Below are positions 1 through 8,848 of a DNA stretch of 58,295 nt, piece by piece. The stretch comes from Bryobacterales bacterium (GTDB taxonomy: Bacteria; Acidobacteriota; Terriglobia; Bryobacterales; Bryobacteraceae). A program made the translations under genes and the position numbers. The stretch spans positions 1 to 58,295 of the forward strand of contig JADZCM010000045.1 of the NCBI GenBank assembly GCA_020851555.1, read 5' to 3'. Each line of letters begins with the position of its first letter. The stretch's first letter is position 1. A model generated the notes under the pieces. The model was not told the origin of the DNA. It saw only the letters and a program-made list of their open reading frames with translations, and searched no databases.

Positions 1-1761
1 GCGGCGAGCAGCCTGCCGGACACAGGTCCGGCGGAAGCCCGCCTCACGCCCGTCTGCGCCGAGTGGCTTGAAGCGCTGACCTCGGCCGTCGGCTTCTCCG
101 TAACCCCCAAGAGGACGCACCCGTTAAACGAACCCGAAGCGGACGGCGAGAAGCTCCTCCCGCCGATTGCCATGCCGGGCGTCACAGAGGGCAACGCGGA
201 ACCGGCGTTCGCGGGCCTGCCGGCGATGGGACTGGGGGGCCGGCAGGTGGCGCCTCCGCCAAATGCAGGCGGCCAACTTGTGCTCGACCGCGCGGATACA
301 GCGGCGGCAGCGGCCGCGCCGGACCCGAGATCCGTTCCTTCCACCACTCCCTGGACAATCCAGGTCCGGCCGGACCGCGTGCCCGGGCTGTATCTAAAGG
401 ACGCCGTCTCCGCGCCCACAGTCCTCCGGACGAGCGCCCTTCCGTCATCCTCGATCGAAGAGCCCCAGTTCGTGACGGCTGCCACCGCCAGGCCTGATTC
501 GAATGGCCTGGCGACCCAGGATGCCGGCCTGCCCGAGTTCGCGGAACCGCGGGCGGAGGAGGGCGAGCTGAACGGCCGCATGTCCTCTGCGGGAGCGCCG
601 CCGCGCAACGGAGTTCAGGCCGATCCTCCCGCCCCTGCCGCGGCGTCCGGCCCCCATTTCACTGATCCGCTGCTGCCCGTTGACGAACCCGGCGGGATGA
701 CCTCCGCCGGCGCACCCGCGACACTGAACCGTCCCGGGATGGAAGCAACCGAAGCCGGGGCGTCCGCGCCGGAGGGATCGGACGGCGGAAGTCGGCATGG
801 CGGTGGAGCGGCAGTGAGGCATCCGGCGGTCTCGGCCGCCTCCGCGCCGGTGAGCGCGGTGGCTGAACCGGCTGGAATACCGGCCCAGGCGGATGGTTCG
901 GAGACGGATGCGCGACCAGCCCTCGACCTGAGACTGGTGCGCCGGCAAGCCAGGGCGGAGAGAGCAGACCGCGTCCCGGCGGCGCGGCTATCACCGGGTC
1001 CGGCCGGCCCGGCCGAGGGGGCGTCCGCGCGGAGCCAAATGGCGGCTCAGGAAGATACTCCAGGCGGCGGGCGGCAGGCATCCGCTCCGCAGGCGAGAGG
1101 CGCCGAAAGCAGCATCTCCATGCAAGCCCGCCCGCAAAAGGGCCGGCTTCCCGTGGAGCAGGCGCCGGCGGAGCATGTTCCCGTCCGCCATTCTGCCGCC
1201 GAGCCCGCGGCGCCGGCCGAGCCCCGGCGGGAAGACGCCGCCCCGCGGCAGGTTCAGGACGGCGAGGCGAGGAGTTCGGCTGTGCACGCCGAGCCGCCGC
1301 AAGGAGAATCGCACCCGGCGGCCCCTCGCCAGATGCGCTTCCGCCTGAACGGGACGGGGCGCGAGCCCGGCGTGGAAGTCCGCGTCAGGGACCGGGCTGG
1401 GGAACTGAGAGTCTCGGTGCGCACGCCGGACCCAAGCCTCTCCCGGGCTCTGCGCGAGGGGCTGCCCGAACTGGTAAGCAGGCTGGGCGAAAGCGGTTTC
1501 GACGCCCGGGAATGGAGGCCCGCCAGCGCGGAGGCCGAGGTCCGGACACAAAGCCGCGAGACTGGAGGGCGCGAGGTCCCGCCCCCTGACGGGACGGCGG
1601 AACGAGATGGCGCCAAAGACGGCGAACAGGGCCGTGAGGAGCCTGACGACAACCGCGGAGAGGCGGGTCTGCCGGTCCGGCGTCATGCGGCGGCGGCCTT
1701 CTCCGGCGTCTGGCGCGAGGAATCGGAAGGAAGGAGCGAACACGCATGGTTTCATCCGTAG
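1..1761 (+). CDS. fliK: Flagellar hook-length control protein FliK (5' end outside window)
   Basis: The reading frame is open from the first base, so the N-terminus lies outside the window. The visible 586 residues are a long low-complexity stretch rich in Ala, Pro, Gly and Glu followed by a compact domain at about positions 1330-1530, with the pattern of the FliK C-terminal hook-length domain (RFRLNG, VEVRVRDRAGELRVSV, LREGLPELVSRL). FliK is the secreted ruler that measures hook length and switches the export gate protein FlhB from hook to filament substrates. Its place directly before flgD and flgE supports the call. The last 16 bases overlap flgD. The low-complexity part cannot be assigned by homology, so the call rests on the C-terminal domain and context. 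Confidence 0.85.
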   Translation, partial: AASSLPDTGPAEARLTPVCAEWLEALTSAVGFSVTPKRTHPLNEPEADGEKLLPPIAMPGVTEGNAEPAFAGLPAMGLGGRQVAPPPNAGGQLVLDRADTAAAAAAPDPRSVPSTTPWTIQVRPDRVPGLYLKDAVSAPTVLRTSALPSSSIEEPQFVTAATARPDSNGLATQDAGLPEFAEPRAEEGELNGRMSSAGAPPRNGVQADPPAPAAASGPHFTDPLLPVDEPGGMTSAGAPATLNRPGMEATEAGASAPEGSDGGSRHGGGAAVRHPAVSAASAPVSAVAEPAGIPAQADGSETDARPALDLRLVRRQARAERADRVPAARLSPGPAGPAEGASARSQMAAQEDTPGGGRQASAPQARGAESSISMQARPQKGRLPVEQAPAEHVPVRHSAAEPAAPAEPRREDAAPRQVQDGEARSSAVHAEPPQGESHPAAPRQMRFRLNGTGREPGVEVRVRDRAGELRVSVRTPDPSLSRALREGLPELVSRLGESGFDAREWRPASAEAEVRTQSRETGGREVPPPDGTAERDGAKDGEQGREEPDDNRGEAGLPVRRHAAAAFSGVWREESEGRSEHAWFHP

Positions 1762-2012
1762 AGGCTTCGAGCGGAGGCGCGGTCCAAACCGGAACCGGAG
1801 TCGCCGCCGGCGGCCGGGTCATTGGTAAAGATGACTTCCTGAAGCTGCTGGTGGCGCAGATTCGCAACCAGAACCCGCTCAACCCCGCCGACGGGGTGGA
1901 GTTTCTGACGCAGTTGGCGCAATTCAGCCAACTGGAACAACTGATCAACATCCGGACACGACTGGAAGAACTCACGGCCGGAGGCCGGCAACAGGACCAG
2001 GCCGCGGCTTAA
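1746..2012 (+). CDS. flgD: Short flagellar hook-capping protein FlgD (N-terminal domain only)
   Basis: This 88-residue protein carries the FlgD N-terminal signature: KDDFLKLLVAQIRNQNPLNP at residues 28-47, then FLTQLAQFSQLEQL at 53-66. FlgD caps the growing hook and is needed for FlgE assembly. Most FlgD proteins are about 140-230 residues with an Ig-like/TUDOR region after this domain. Here the frame stops soon after, and flgE begins 22 bases later, so only the N-terminal part is encoded. The ATG at 1746 lies inside the fliK end and is preceded by AAGGAG at 1731-1736. There is no sign of a frameshifted C-terminus in the short gap before flgE. Confidence 0.88.
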   Translation: MVSSVEASSGGAVQTGTGVAAGGRVIGKDDFLKLLVAQIRNQNPLNPADGVEFLTQLAQFSQLEQLINIRTRLEELTAGGRQQDQAAA

Positions 2013-2034
2013 GACAGAACGGGAGAGGATACAC

Positions 2035-3291
2035 ATGGCATTCACGGCTTTCTCGACGGCGCTCTCGGCACTGAGCGCGCACACGACCGCGGTGGACGTG
2101 GTCGGCAACAATCTGGCGAACCTGAACACGGCGGGATTCAAGACCTCCAACGTGGTCTTTCATGACCTGGTCACCCAGACGCTCGGGCTAGGGGAAACCC
2201 AGGTCGGCCTGGGCGTCGCCCGGCCGCTGACCCTGCGCCAGTTCTCTCAGGGCGCGCTGCAATCCACCGGCGGATCGCTTGACGGGGCCATTCAGGGCGA
2301 CGGCTTCTTCGTATTGCGTGACGCCGCTGGCGCGCTGATGTTCACCCGAGCCGGTACGTTCCACACGGACCTGGACGGCAACCTGCTGACTCCGACGGGC
2401 GAGCGCGTGCAGGGCTGGACCGAAACGGCCGGCGTGGTGGACACCAACGGGCCGATCGGAAACATCGTAGTCCCCGTCGGTACGTTGCGTCCTCCTCAGG
2501 CGACCACTGCCTTCGCGCTGAGCCTGAACCTGAACTCAGCGGGGGCCGTCGGCGGGCCCGGCGGGACCTTCTCCACGCCGGTGGAAATCGTAGACTCCCT
2601 CGGCGTAGCCCACGTTCTCACGGTGACCTTCACCAAGACGGACGCCAACGAGTGGGGCTACGACGTCAGCATGCCCGGCGGAGACCTGGCGGCGGGCACC
2701 CCGGGCACGCCCTTTTCGCTCGGCAACGGAACGATCACGTTCGACGCCAACGGGCGGCTGGCGACGCCCGCCAATCCGCCGGGCACGGTGCCCTTCGCCG
2801 CGGCGGGGCTCACCAGCGGCGCGGCCGATCTGGCCATGGACTGGCAGCTCTACGAACCCGACGGGGCGCCCAAGCTGACGCAGTATGCGCAGACCTCCGC
2901 GGTGGCCGCGGTGTCGCAGGACGGGGCCGCGGCCGCCCAACTGGTGAAAGTGGGACTGGCCGACGGCGGCGTGATCCTGGCCCAGTACTCCAACGGCGAG
3001 CAGCGTCTGGTCGGGCAGTTGGCGCTGGCCGCCATCCGCAATCCGGACTCCCTGATGGCGGTGGGAAACAACAATTTCCAGCTCACCGCGCGCACCGCCA
3101 TGCCGGCCATCGGGGTCCCGCAGACCGGCGGACGCGGCAAGCTGATGGGCAGCTCGGTGGAGAGCTCGACCACCGATATCGCCCAGGAGTTCACCAATCT
3201 GATCGTGCTCCAGCGCGGCTACCAGGCCAACGCGCGGGTGGTCACGGCGGTGGACGAACTCAGCCAGGAAACCATGAACATGAAACGCTGA
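2035..3291 (+). CDS. flgE: Flagellar hook protein FlgE
   Basis: A 418-residue flagellar axial protein. The N-terminus (AFTAFSTALSALSAHT, then VVGNNLANLNTAGFK) is the conserved rod/hook helix, and the C-terminus (LQRGYQANARVVTAVDELSQ) is the matching C-terminal helix; the two pair in the assembled hook. The middle contains the FlgE motif IQGDGFFVLRD and the FlgE D2-type region with TFSTPVEIVDSLGVAH. FlgE subunits form the curved universal joint outside the cell. The ATG follows a GGGAGAGG ribosome site at 2021-2027. It sits between flgD and fliN in the operon. Confidence 0.95.
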   Translation: MAFTAFSTALSALSAHTTAVDVVGNNLANLNTAGFKTSNVVFHDLVTQTLGLGETQVGLGVARPLTLRQFSQGALQSTGGSLDGAIQGDGFFVLRDAAGALMFTRAGTFHTDLDGNLLTPTGERVQGWTETAGVVDTNGPIGNIVVPVGTLRPPQATTAFALSLNLNSAGAVGGPGGTFSTPVEIVDSLGVAHVLTVTFTKTDANEWGYDVSMPGGDLAAGTPGTPFSLGNGTITFDANGRLATPANPPGTVPFAAAGLTSGAADLAMDWQLYEPDGAPKLTQYAQTSAVAAVSQDGAAAAQLVKVGLADGGVILAQYSNGEQRLVGQLALAAIRNPDSLMAVGNNNFQLTARTAMPAIGVPQTGGRGKLMGSSVESSTTDIAQEFTNLIVLQRGYQANARVVTAVDELSQETMNMKR

Positions 3292-3310
3292 CGGCGAGGC
3301 GGGGTGATCT

Positions 3311-3559
3311 GTGGCGGCCATCGAAGAGATCGCGGGTTTCGGCGACGTCCGGGTTCCCATCGAGGTGGAGATCAGCCGTCCGCTTCTGAAGTTGGGCGAG
3401 ATTCTAACCCTGCGCCCCGGCAAGCTGGTGGGGCTCGAGCGCTCGGCGGGCGAGAATATCGACATCCGCGCGGCCGGGGTCCTCATCGGTTACGGCGAGG
3501 TCATCGTTTCGGAGGGCGTGGTGGGCGTGCGCATCACCGACTTCAAGGCGGAAGGGTAG
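3311..3559 (+). CDS. fliN: Flagellar motor switch protein FliN (SpoA domain, short)
   Basis: An 82-residue protein that is almost wholly one SpoA (FliN/FliM C-terminal) domain: VPIEVEISRPLLKLGEILTL, then LKPG-type turn, IDIRAAGVLIGYGEVIV and GVRITDF. FliN forms the lower C-ring of the motor and docks the export ATPase complex. E. coli FliN is 137 residues, so the variable N-terminal part is missing here. The start is GTG at 3311, 19 bases after the flgE stop. A second FliN-domain protein is encoded at 10801, so the two may share or divide the C-ring role. Confidence 0.88.
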   Translation: MAAIEEIAGFGDVRVPIEVEISRPLLKLGEILTLRPGKLVGLERSAGENIDIRAAGVLIGYGEVIVSEGVVGVRITDFKAEG

Positions 3560-3573
3560 GCGCCGGACGGGGC

Positions 3574-3858
3574 ATGGACTGGATCCGGCAGTTGTTAACG
3601 GCGGGGGCGGTGATCGGCCTGCTGGCCGCGGCGCTGGCCTGGCTGCGCAAACGGGGGCTGGCCCGGGCCGGATCGCATCCGGGGGGAGCCGCGCGGCGCC
3701 GGCGCCTGGAGGTGCTGGACCGCGTGGCGCTCACTGCGCAGCACTCCCTGCACCTGATCAGGGTGGACGGGCAGGTGATCCTGGTCGGCCGCTCTCCGGG
3801 CGGTCTCGCGCGGCTGGGAGGGGCGGTTGAGCGTCCCGGAGAGGGGGACACGCGGTGA
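3574..3858 (+). CDS. fliO: Flagellar export protein FliO
   Basis: A 94-residue protein with one N-terminal transmembrane helix (residues about 5-25, LTAGAVIGLLAAALAWL) and a cytoplasmic part with the FliO pattern RRLEVLDRVALTAQHSLHLIRVDGQVILVG. FliO helps assemble the FliP ring of the type III export gate. The ATG at 3574 is 14 bases after fliN, and the end overlaps the fliP start by four bases (GTGA). Sequence conservation in this family is low, so the call depends on the pattern plus its usual position between fliN and fliP. Confidence 0.82.
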   Translation: MDWIRQLLTAGAVIGLLAAALAWLRKRGLARAGSHPGGAARRRRLEVLDRVALTAQHSLHLIRVDGQVILVGRSPGGLARLGGAVERPGEGDTR

Positions 3859-4595
3859 GGAAGTTCTGTATAGCGGCGCTGCTTCCGGCTACGGCGGGCG
3901 TGCTGCACGCGGCGGCGCCGCGAAACGGCTGGTTCTCTCTGGGCGGTCCCGCGGGGAGCGCACCGGGGGCGGTGAGTCTTCCGATGCAGATCGTCGTCCT
4001 GCTGACGCTGCTCACGCTGCTGCCCGCGGTGGTGGCCTCCGTCACCCCGTTTCTGAGGATCACCGTGGTGCTGCACTTCCTCCGGCAGGCCATGGGCACC
4101 CAGTCCACGCCTTCCAACCAGGTGCTGCTCGGACTGGCGTTGTTCCTGACCATCCTGATCATGCAGCCGGTAGGCGCCCGGATTTACGAAGAGGCGTGGC
4201 TGCCGATGGAGAAGAACCAGATCACGCCGGCGCAGGCGCTCGAGGCCGGCTCACGGCCTCTTCGGACCTTCCTGCTGCGATTCGCCAGAGAGAAAGACAT
4301 ACAGCTTTTCCTGGAAGTGTCCAAGACGCCGGCGCCCCGGACGCCGGCGGAACTGGATCTGAAGGTCCTGATTCCCGCCTACATCCTGTCGGAGTTGAAA
4401 GCCGGCTTCCAGATCGGATCCGTGCTCTTTCTGCCTTTCCTGGTGATCGACCTGGTGGTGGCCTCCGTGGTGCTCTCGGTGGGCATGATCCAACTGCCGC
4501 CGGTGATGATCTCGGCGCCGTTCAAGATCCTGCTGTTTGTGCTCGTGGACGGCTGGAACCTGACGGTGGGATCCCTGGTGAAGAGCTTTTACTGA
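3855..4595 (+). CDS. fliP: Flagellar export gate protein FliP
   Basis: A 246-residue membrane protein with the FliP hallmarks: a cleavable-looking N-terminal signal, then LTLLPAVVASVTPFLRITVV and TPSNQVLLGLALFLT, a periplasmic loop, and the C-terminal helices IGSVLFLPFLVIDLVVASVV and MMISAPFKILLFVLVDGW-type segments. Five FliP subunits form the core of the export gate with FliQ and FliR. The GTG start overlaps the fliO stop. Length is normal for the family (about 245). Confidence 0.95.
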   Translation: MRKFCIAALLPATAGVLHAAAPRNGWFSLGGPAGSAPGAVSLPMQIVVLLTLLTLLPAVVASVTPFLRITVVLHFLRQAMGTQSTPSNQVLLGLALFLTILIMQPVGARIYEEAWLPMEKNQITPAQALEAGSRPLRTFLLRFAREKDIQLFLEVSKTPAPRTPAELDLKVLIPAYILSELKAGFQIGSVLFLPFLVIDLVVASVVLSVGMIQLPPVMISAPFKILLFVLVDGWNLTVGSLVKSFY

Positions 4596-4603
4596 CGACT
4601 CCC

Positions 4604-4873
4604 ATGACTCCTGAACTGGCGGTGGAAGTGCTCCGGCAGGCTCTGCTTGCCACTTTCTGGCTGGGTGCGCCGCTGCTGGCGATCGGCTTCGCGGCGGGCA
4701 TCCTGGTCAGCCTGATCCAAATCACGACCAGCATCCAGGACGCGGCCTTCAACGCCGTGCCCCGGCTGGCCGCCTTCCTGGCGGGATTGCTGCTGTTGAT
4801 GCCCTGGATGTTCAAGCGGATGTCGATGTACGCCATCACGATTCTGGGAGATCTGGGCCGCTATGCACGGTGA
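4604..4873 (+). CDS. fliQ: Flagellar export gate protein FliQ
   Basis: An 89-residue protein, the usual FliQ length, with two transmembrane helices separated by the conserved SLIQITTSIQDAAFNAVPRL stretch. Four FliQ subunits wrap the FliP-FliR core of the export gate. The ATG at 4604 lies eight bases after fliP, and the last 11 bases overlap fliR. The frame is open upstream through fliP, but that part is not FliQ-like; the start was chosen by family length and the pattern MTPELAVEVLRQALL. Confidence 0.93.
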   Translation: MTPELAVEVLRQALLATFWLGAPLLAIGFAAGILVSLIQITTSIQDAAFNAVPRLAAFLAGLLLLMPWMFKRMSMYAITILGDLGRYAR

Positions 4874-5636
4874 GCTTACCATCCCGGCGCAGACGCTCGT
4901 GGCATTCACATTGGTGGCGGCGCGGGTGGGCGCCGCGCTGGTCTTCGTGCCGCTGCCGGGAGTACGGCGGGGAGCCGCGCAGGCCCGGATCGTGCTCGTG
5001 CTCGCGCTGACCGTGCTGCTCTTTCCTCAGTGGCCAGTGGTGGCCGCCGTTCCTTCACCCGCCCGGATGGCGGGGTGGCTGCTGGCCGACGCAGCCTTCG
5101 GGCTGTTGGCCGGACTGCTGGTGGGTTTCATCGCCGGAGCGCTCCAGATCGCGGCGCAGGCGGTGGGGCTGGAAGCCGGCTTCGCCTACGCCTCGATGGT
5201 CGATCCGCAGACACAGGCCGATTCCGGGGTGCTGCTGGTCTTTGCGCAGTTGGCCGCCGGGCTGATCTTCGTCGCGCTGGGCCTGGACCGGGAGGTGATC
5301 CGGATCTTCGCGCGAAGCCTGGAGGCATTTCCGCCCGGCACGCTGGCGCCTGCGGCGCCCGCCATGGAAGAGGTGGCGCGGCTGGGCGCGGGCATGTTCT
5401 CCACGGGGGCGAGGCTGGCGCTGCCGGTTCTGGCGCTGCTGGCGCTCGTGGACATCGCCCTGGCGCTGATCGGCCGGCTGAACGCGCAACTCCAGTTGCT
5501 TACCCTGGCTTTCCCGCTGAAGATGCTCGCGGCCGTGCTCATGCTGGCATGGATCGCCCCGGTCTTCCCGAGGGTGCTGGGCGGCTATTCGCGGCAGGTT
5601 CTGGCCGGGTTGGCGGCGGTGACTGGGCTGCGCTGA
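4863..5636 (+). CDS. fliR: Flagellar export gate protein FliR
   Basis: A 257-residue integral membrane protein with about six hydrophobic segments. It shows the FliR features LVAARVGAALVFVPLPGV near the N-terminus, FGLLAGLLVGFIAGALQIAAQ, and the conserved QLLTLAFPLKMLAAV region near residue 210. FliR is the single-copy subunit that completes the FliP5-FliQ4-FliR1 gate. Its start overlaps fliQ by 11 bases and flhB follows seven bases after the stop, which fits translational coupling. Confidence 0.95.
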   Translation: MHGELTIPAQTLVAFTLVAARVGAALVFVPLPGVRRGAAQARIVLVLALTVLLFPQWPVVAAVPSPARMAGWLLADAAFGLLAGLLVGFIAGALQIAAQAVGLEAGFAYASMVDPQTQADSGVLLVFAQLAAGLIFVALGLDREVIRIFARSLEAFPPGTLAPAAPAMEEVARLGAGMFSTGARLALPVLALLALVDIALALIGRLNAQLQLLTLAFPLKMLAAVLMLAWIAPVFPRVLGGYSRQVLAGLAAVTGLR

Positions 5637-5643
5637 GAGGGCC

Positions 5644-6729
5644 ATGGCGGACAAGTCCCAGCGAACCGAGCAGCCCACGCCGCACCGCATCGACAAGGCG
5701 CGGCGCGAGGGCCAGTTCGCCTCTTCCAAGGAACTGCTGGGCGCGCTCCAGTTTCTGGCTTTCGTCTTCCTGCTGGCCCGCTTCGGCCCCGCCTGGCTGG
5801 AGCGTACGCTCCGTTCCACCCAGGTCCTTTTCGGCAAGGCGTTCCGTTCGGGTCTGGGAACCTCGGAGCTGGCCGGGCTGTGCCGGCAGGCGCTCGCCGA
5901 AAGCCTGGTTCCCCTGCTGGTGGTGGGCGCCGCGCTGGTGGGGTTGTCGCTCTGCTCGCAACTGGCGATGACACGCATGGGCTTCAGCTTCAAGAAGCTG
6001 GCGCCGGACCTGAAAAGGCTGAATCCGGCCTCCCGGCTCAGAGAGGTGCTCCGCCAGAATACCTGGGCCCTGGCCAAGGCCCTGGTGATGCTGCCGCTGG
6101 CGGCGCTGGCGGTGTGGGCCATCGCGCGGGAGAATCTGGGGCTCTACCTGGCCATGCCGCTGGGAGGCGTGGAGACCAGCGCGCGCCAACTGGCCGGCTC
6201 CCTGATGGGACTCATGTGGAAAGCCGCCGGGCTGTTCCTGGCGCTGGGGCTGGTGGATTTCGCGCGGGAACGGCGGCGCTACTCCCGGGATCTGCGCATG
6301 AGCCGCCAGGAACTGCGCGAGGAGATCAAGGAACTGGAGGGCAATCCCCAGATCAAGGCGCGCATCCGGCGGATGCAGCGCGAACTGGCCCGGCGCCAGA
6401 TGATGCGCGAGGTCCCCCAGGCGACCGCGGTGATCGTGAACCCGACGCACTATGCCGTCGCCGTGCGCTACCAGTTTGAGAGCATGGCGGCGCCGCTGGT
6501 GGTTGCCAAGGGCAGAGGACTGCTGGCCCGGCGCATCCGGCAGATCGCCTTGGCGCACCAGGTGCCAATCGTCGAGAACCCGCCGCTGGCCCAGGCTCTT
6601 TACAAGACCGTGAAGGTGGGCCAGGAGATACCGGTGCAAATGTATCGCGCCGTGGCCGAAATCCTGGCGTACATCTACCGGCTGACGCACGGGCGCTTCC
6701 AGCCGCCCGCAGGCCGGCGGGAGGCGTAG
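5644..6729 (+). CDS. flhB: Flagellar export switch protein FlhB
   Basis: A 361-residue protein that starts with the FlhB signature DKSQRTEQPTPHRIDKARREGQFASS, has four transmembrane segments, and then a cytoplasmic domain with the self-cleavage motif NPTH (in VIVNPTHYAVAVRY, near residue 265). Cleavage between N and P lets FlhB change from rod/hook to filament export in response to FliK. All the key residues are intact. Normal family length. It is followed seven bases later by flhA. Confidence 0.97.
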   Translation: MADKSQRTEQPTPHRIDKARREGQFASSKELLGALQFLAFVFLLARFGPAWLERTLRSTQVLFGKAFRSGLGTSELAGLCRQALAESLVPLLVVGAALVGLSLCSQLAMTRMGFSFKKLAPDLKRLNPASRLREVLRQNTWALAKALVMLPLAALAVWAIARENLGLYLAMPLGGVETSARQLAGSLMGLMWKAAGLFLALGLVDFARERRRYSRDLRMSRQELREEIKELEGNPQIKARIRRMQRELARRQMMREVPQATAVIVNPTHYAVAVRYQFESMAAPLVVAKGRGLLARRIRQIALAHQVPIVENPPLAQALYKTVKVGQEIPVQMYRAVAEILAYIYRLTHGRFQPPAGRREA

Positions 6730-6736
6730 AAGAACC

Positions 6737-8818
6737 ATGGCAGAAGCCAAGGCGATGGCGGCGCAGGGCGGCTGGAGGCTTCCGGCGGGGTGGACGCCGG
6801 CCGCGGCCGGCGACCTGGGCGTTCCGGTGGCGGTGGTGGCCATCGTTCTGTCCCTGATCCTGCCGCTGCCAAGCTGGCTGCTGGACATCCTCATCGCCGC
6901 GGACCTGCTGATGTCGCTGGTGGTCATGATGGTCGCCATGTACATCAAGCGGCCCGTGGATTTCAGCGTCTTCCCCACCACGCTGTTGCTCCTCACGCTG
7001 TTCCGGCTGGCGCTGAACATCTCCTCCTCGCGGCTGATCCTGCTCGAGGGAAACACGGGAACGGCGGCCGCCGGCCGGGTTATCGAAGCCTTCGGCAGCT
7101 TCCTGGTCGGGGGCAACTACATCATCGGCGCCGTCATCTTCCTGGTGCTGATCGTCATACAGTACGTCGTCATCAACCACGGCGCCGTCCGCATCTCGGA
7201 GGTCACGGCCCGCTTCACGCTGGACGCCCTGCCCGGAAAGCAGATGTCGATCGACGCGGACCTGAACGCCGGCATCATCGACGAGGCCGAGGCGCGCGAG
7301 AGGCGGAGGCTCCTTTCGAGCGAAGCGGAGTTCTACGGCGCCATGGATGGCGCCTCGCGCTTCACGCAGCGGGACGCGGTGGCCAGCATCCTGATCACCG
7401 CCATCAACATCGTGGCGGGCTTCCTGATCGGCAGCCTGCAACATGGAATGGACCTGGCCTCGGCCATCCAGACCTACACCGTTCTCACCATCGGAGACGG
7501 CCTCGTGACGGTGATCCCCGCCCTGATGATCTCGGTGTCCGGGGGACTCATCGTCACGCGCACCGGAACGGGCTCCCGCCTGGGAGCCGACTTCCGCCAG
7601 CAGGTCTTCGGCTCCGCCGACCCGCTCCTGTTGGCCAGCGGCGTGCTGGTCTGCCTGGCCGCGTTTCCGGGACTCCCGAAGATCCCCTTCCTTCTGCTCG
7701 GCGGCGGGCTGGGTGTCGGCGCCTGGCGGATGCGGGAGAGAAGCCGCGCCGCCACAGCCCCTTTCGCGGCCGCCAAGCCCCAGCCGGCCCGTGAGAGCCT
7801 GGATGCGCTGCTGAAGGTCGAGCCTCTGGCTGTCGAGGTCGGCCTGGGGCTGGTCCGATACGTGGAGGGCGGCGCCAACTCGCCCCTGCTCAGAAGGATC
7901 GCGGGCATCCGGCGGCAGATAGCAGCCGAGCTGGGCTTCCTCCTGCCGGCCGTGAAGGTCTCCGACAACCTCTCCCTCGGCGCCCGGGAATATGCCGTGC
8001 TTCTCAAGGGGGAGCGCCTGGCCCGGTTCGAACTGGTTCCCGGCAGCGAACTGGCGATTCCGGCCGGCAAGGTGGAACCCGTCACCGGCGGGCAGGCCAC
8101 GCGGGAGCCCGCCTTCGGAATGCCCGCCTGGTGGATTCCGAGCGAGCGGGCGGAACTGGTCCGCGCCTCCGGCTACACCGTGGTCGACCCGGTCACCGTG
8201 CTGGGGACGCATCTGGCGGAACTGGTGCGCCGCCACGCCCACGAACTTCTCACCCGGCAGGACACCAAGAAACTGGTGGACCGGGTGGCGGCCGAGCACC
8301 CCAAGGTGGTCGAAGACCTGGTCCCCAAACTCCTGCCCCTGGCCACCGTGCAGCGGGTCCTGCAAAACCTGCTGCGCGAGCGGGTTTCGGTGCGCGACTG
8401 CGTTTCCATACTGGAGGCGCTCGGCGAAGCGGCGGCCATGACCCGCAACCCGGTGCTGCTCACCGAGTATGTCCGCCAGGCCATCCGGCGGACCGTCGTG
8501 AAGCCCTATCTCAACGCGGCCGGTGAACTCCCCGCCTACTTCCTGGATCCGCCGCTGGAGCAGGCGGTCGAATCGGCGGTGGAACATTCCGAGCAGACGA
8601 GCCACCTGGGGCTGGCTCCGCAGATCATCCGGGATATTCTGAACCGAATCGAGAAGCGCGTCGGCACGCCGGGGACGCCCGTGGCCGTGATCACCTCCAA
8701 CGGCGCGCGCTACTTTTTGCGTCAACTGGCCGAGGCCGCGCTGCCCGGAGTGTTCTTTCTCTCCCACAGTGAGGTTCCGCCGGGGATCAAGGCGGTCTCT
8801 TTGGGGGTGGTGCAGTAG
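6737..8818 (+). CDS. flhA: Flagellar export gate protein FlhA
   Basis: A 693-residue protein, the usual FlhA length. The N-terminal half has eight predicted membrane helices and the FHIPEP-type conserved loop (RPVDFSVFPTTLLLLTLFRLALN, then SEVTARFTLDALPGKQMSIDADLNAG). The C-terminal half is the cytosolic docking platform for chaperone-substrate pairs, with LLRERVSVRDCVSILEAL. FlhA forms a nonameric ring that couples proton flow to export. The ATG follows the flhB stop by seven bases. Confidence 0.97.
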   Translation: MAEAKAMAAQGGWRLPAGWTPAAAGDLGVPVAVVAIVLSLILPLPSWLLDILIAADLLMSLVVMMVAMYIKRPVDFSVFPTTLLLLTLFRLALNISSSRLILLEGNTGTAAAGRVIEAFGSFLVGGNYIIGAVIFLVLIVIQYVVINHGAVRISEVTARFTLDALPGKQMSIDADLNAGIIDEAEARERRRLLSSEAEFYGAMDGASRFTQRDAVASILITAINIVAGFLIGSLQHGMDLASAIQTYTVLTIGDGLVTVIPALMISVSGGLIVTRTGTGSRLGADFRQQVFGSADPLLLASGVLVCLAAFPGLPKIPFLLLGGGLGVGAWRMRERSRAATAPFAAAKPQPARESLDALLKVEPLAVEVGLGLVRYVEGGANSPLLRRIAGIRRQIAAELGFLLPAVKVSDNLSLGAREYAVLLKGERLARFELVPGSELAIPAGKVEPVTGGQATREPAFGMPAWWIPSERAELVRASGYTVVDPVTVLGTHLAELVRRHAHELLTRQDTKKLVDRVAAEHPKVVEDLVPKLLPLATVQRVLQNLLRERVSVRDCVSILEALGEAAAMTRNPVLLTEYVRQAIRRTVVKPYLNAAGELPAYFLDPPLEQAVESAVEHSEQTSHLGLAPQIIRDILNRIEKRVGTPGTPVAVITSNGARYFLRQLAEAALPGVFFLSHSEVPPGIKAVSLGVVQ

Positions 8819-8848
8819 CCGTTACAGAAGCGGTTGTCGGGAGGATCT

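Noticed and set aside
5539..7116. A 525-codon open frame on the - strand
   Set aside because: Antisense to flhB and flhA; same compositional artefact.
6353..8767. An 804-codon open frame on the - strand
   Set aside because: Antisense to flhA and the end of flhB, which are both certain. The translation is low-complexity Gln/Gly/His/Arg.
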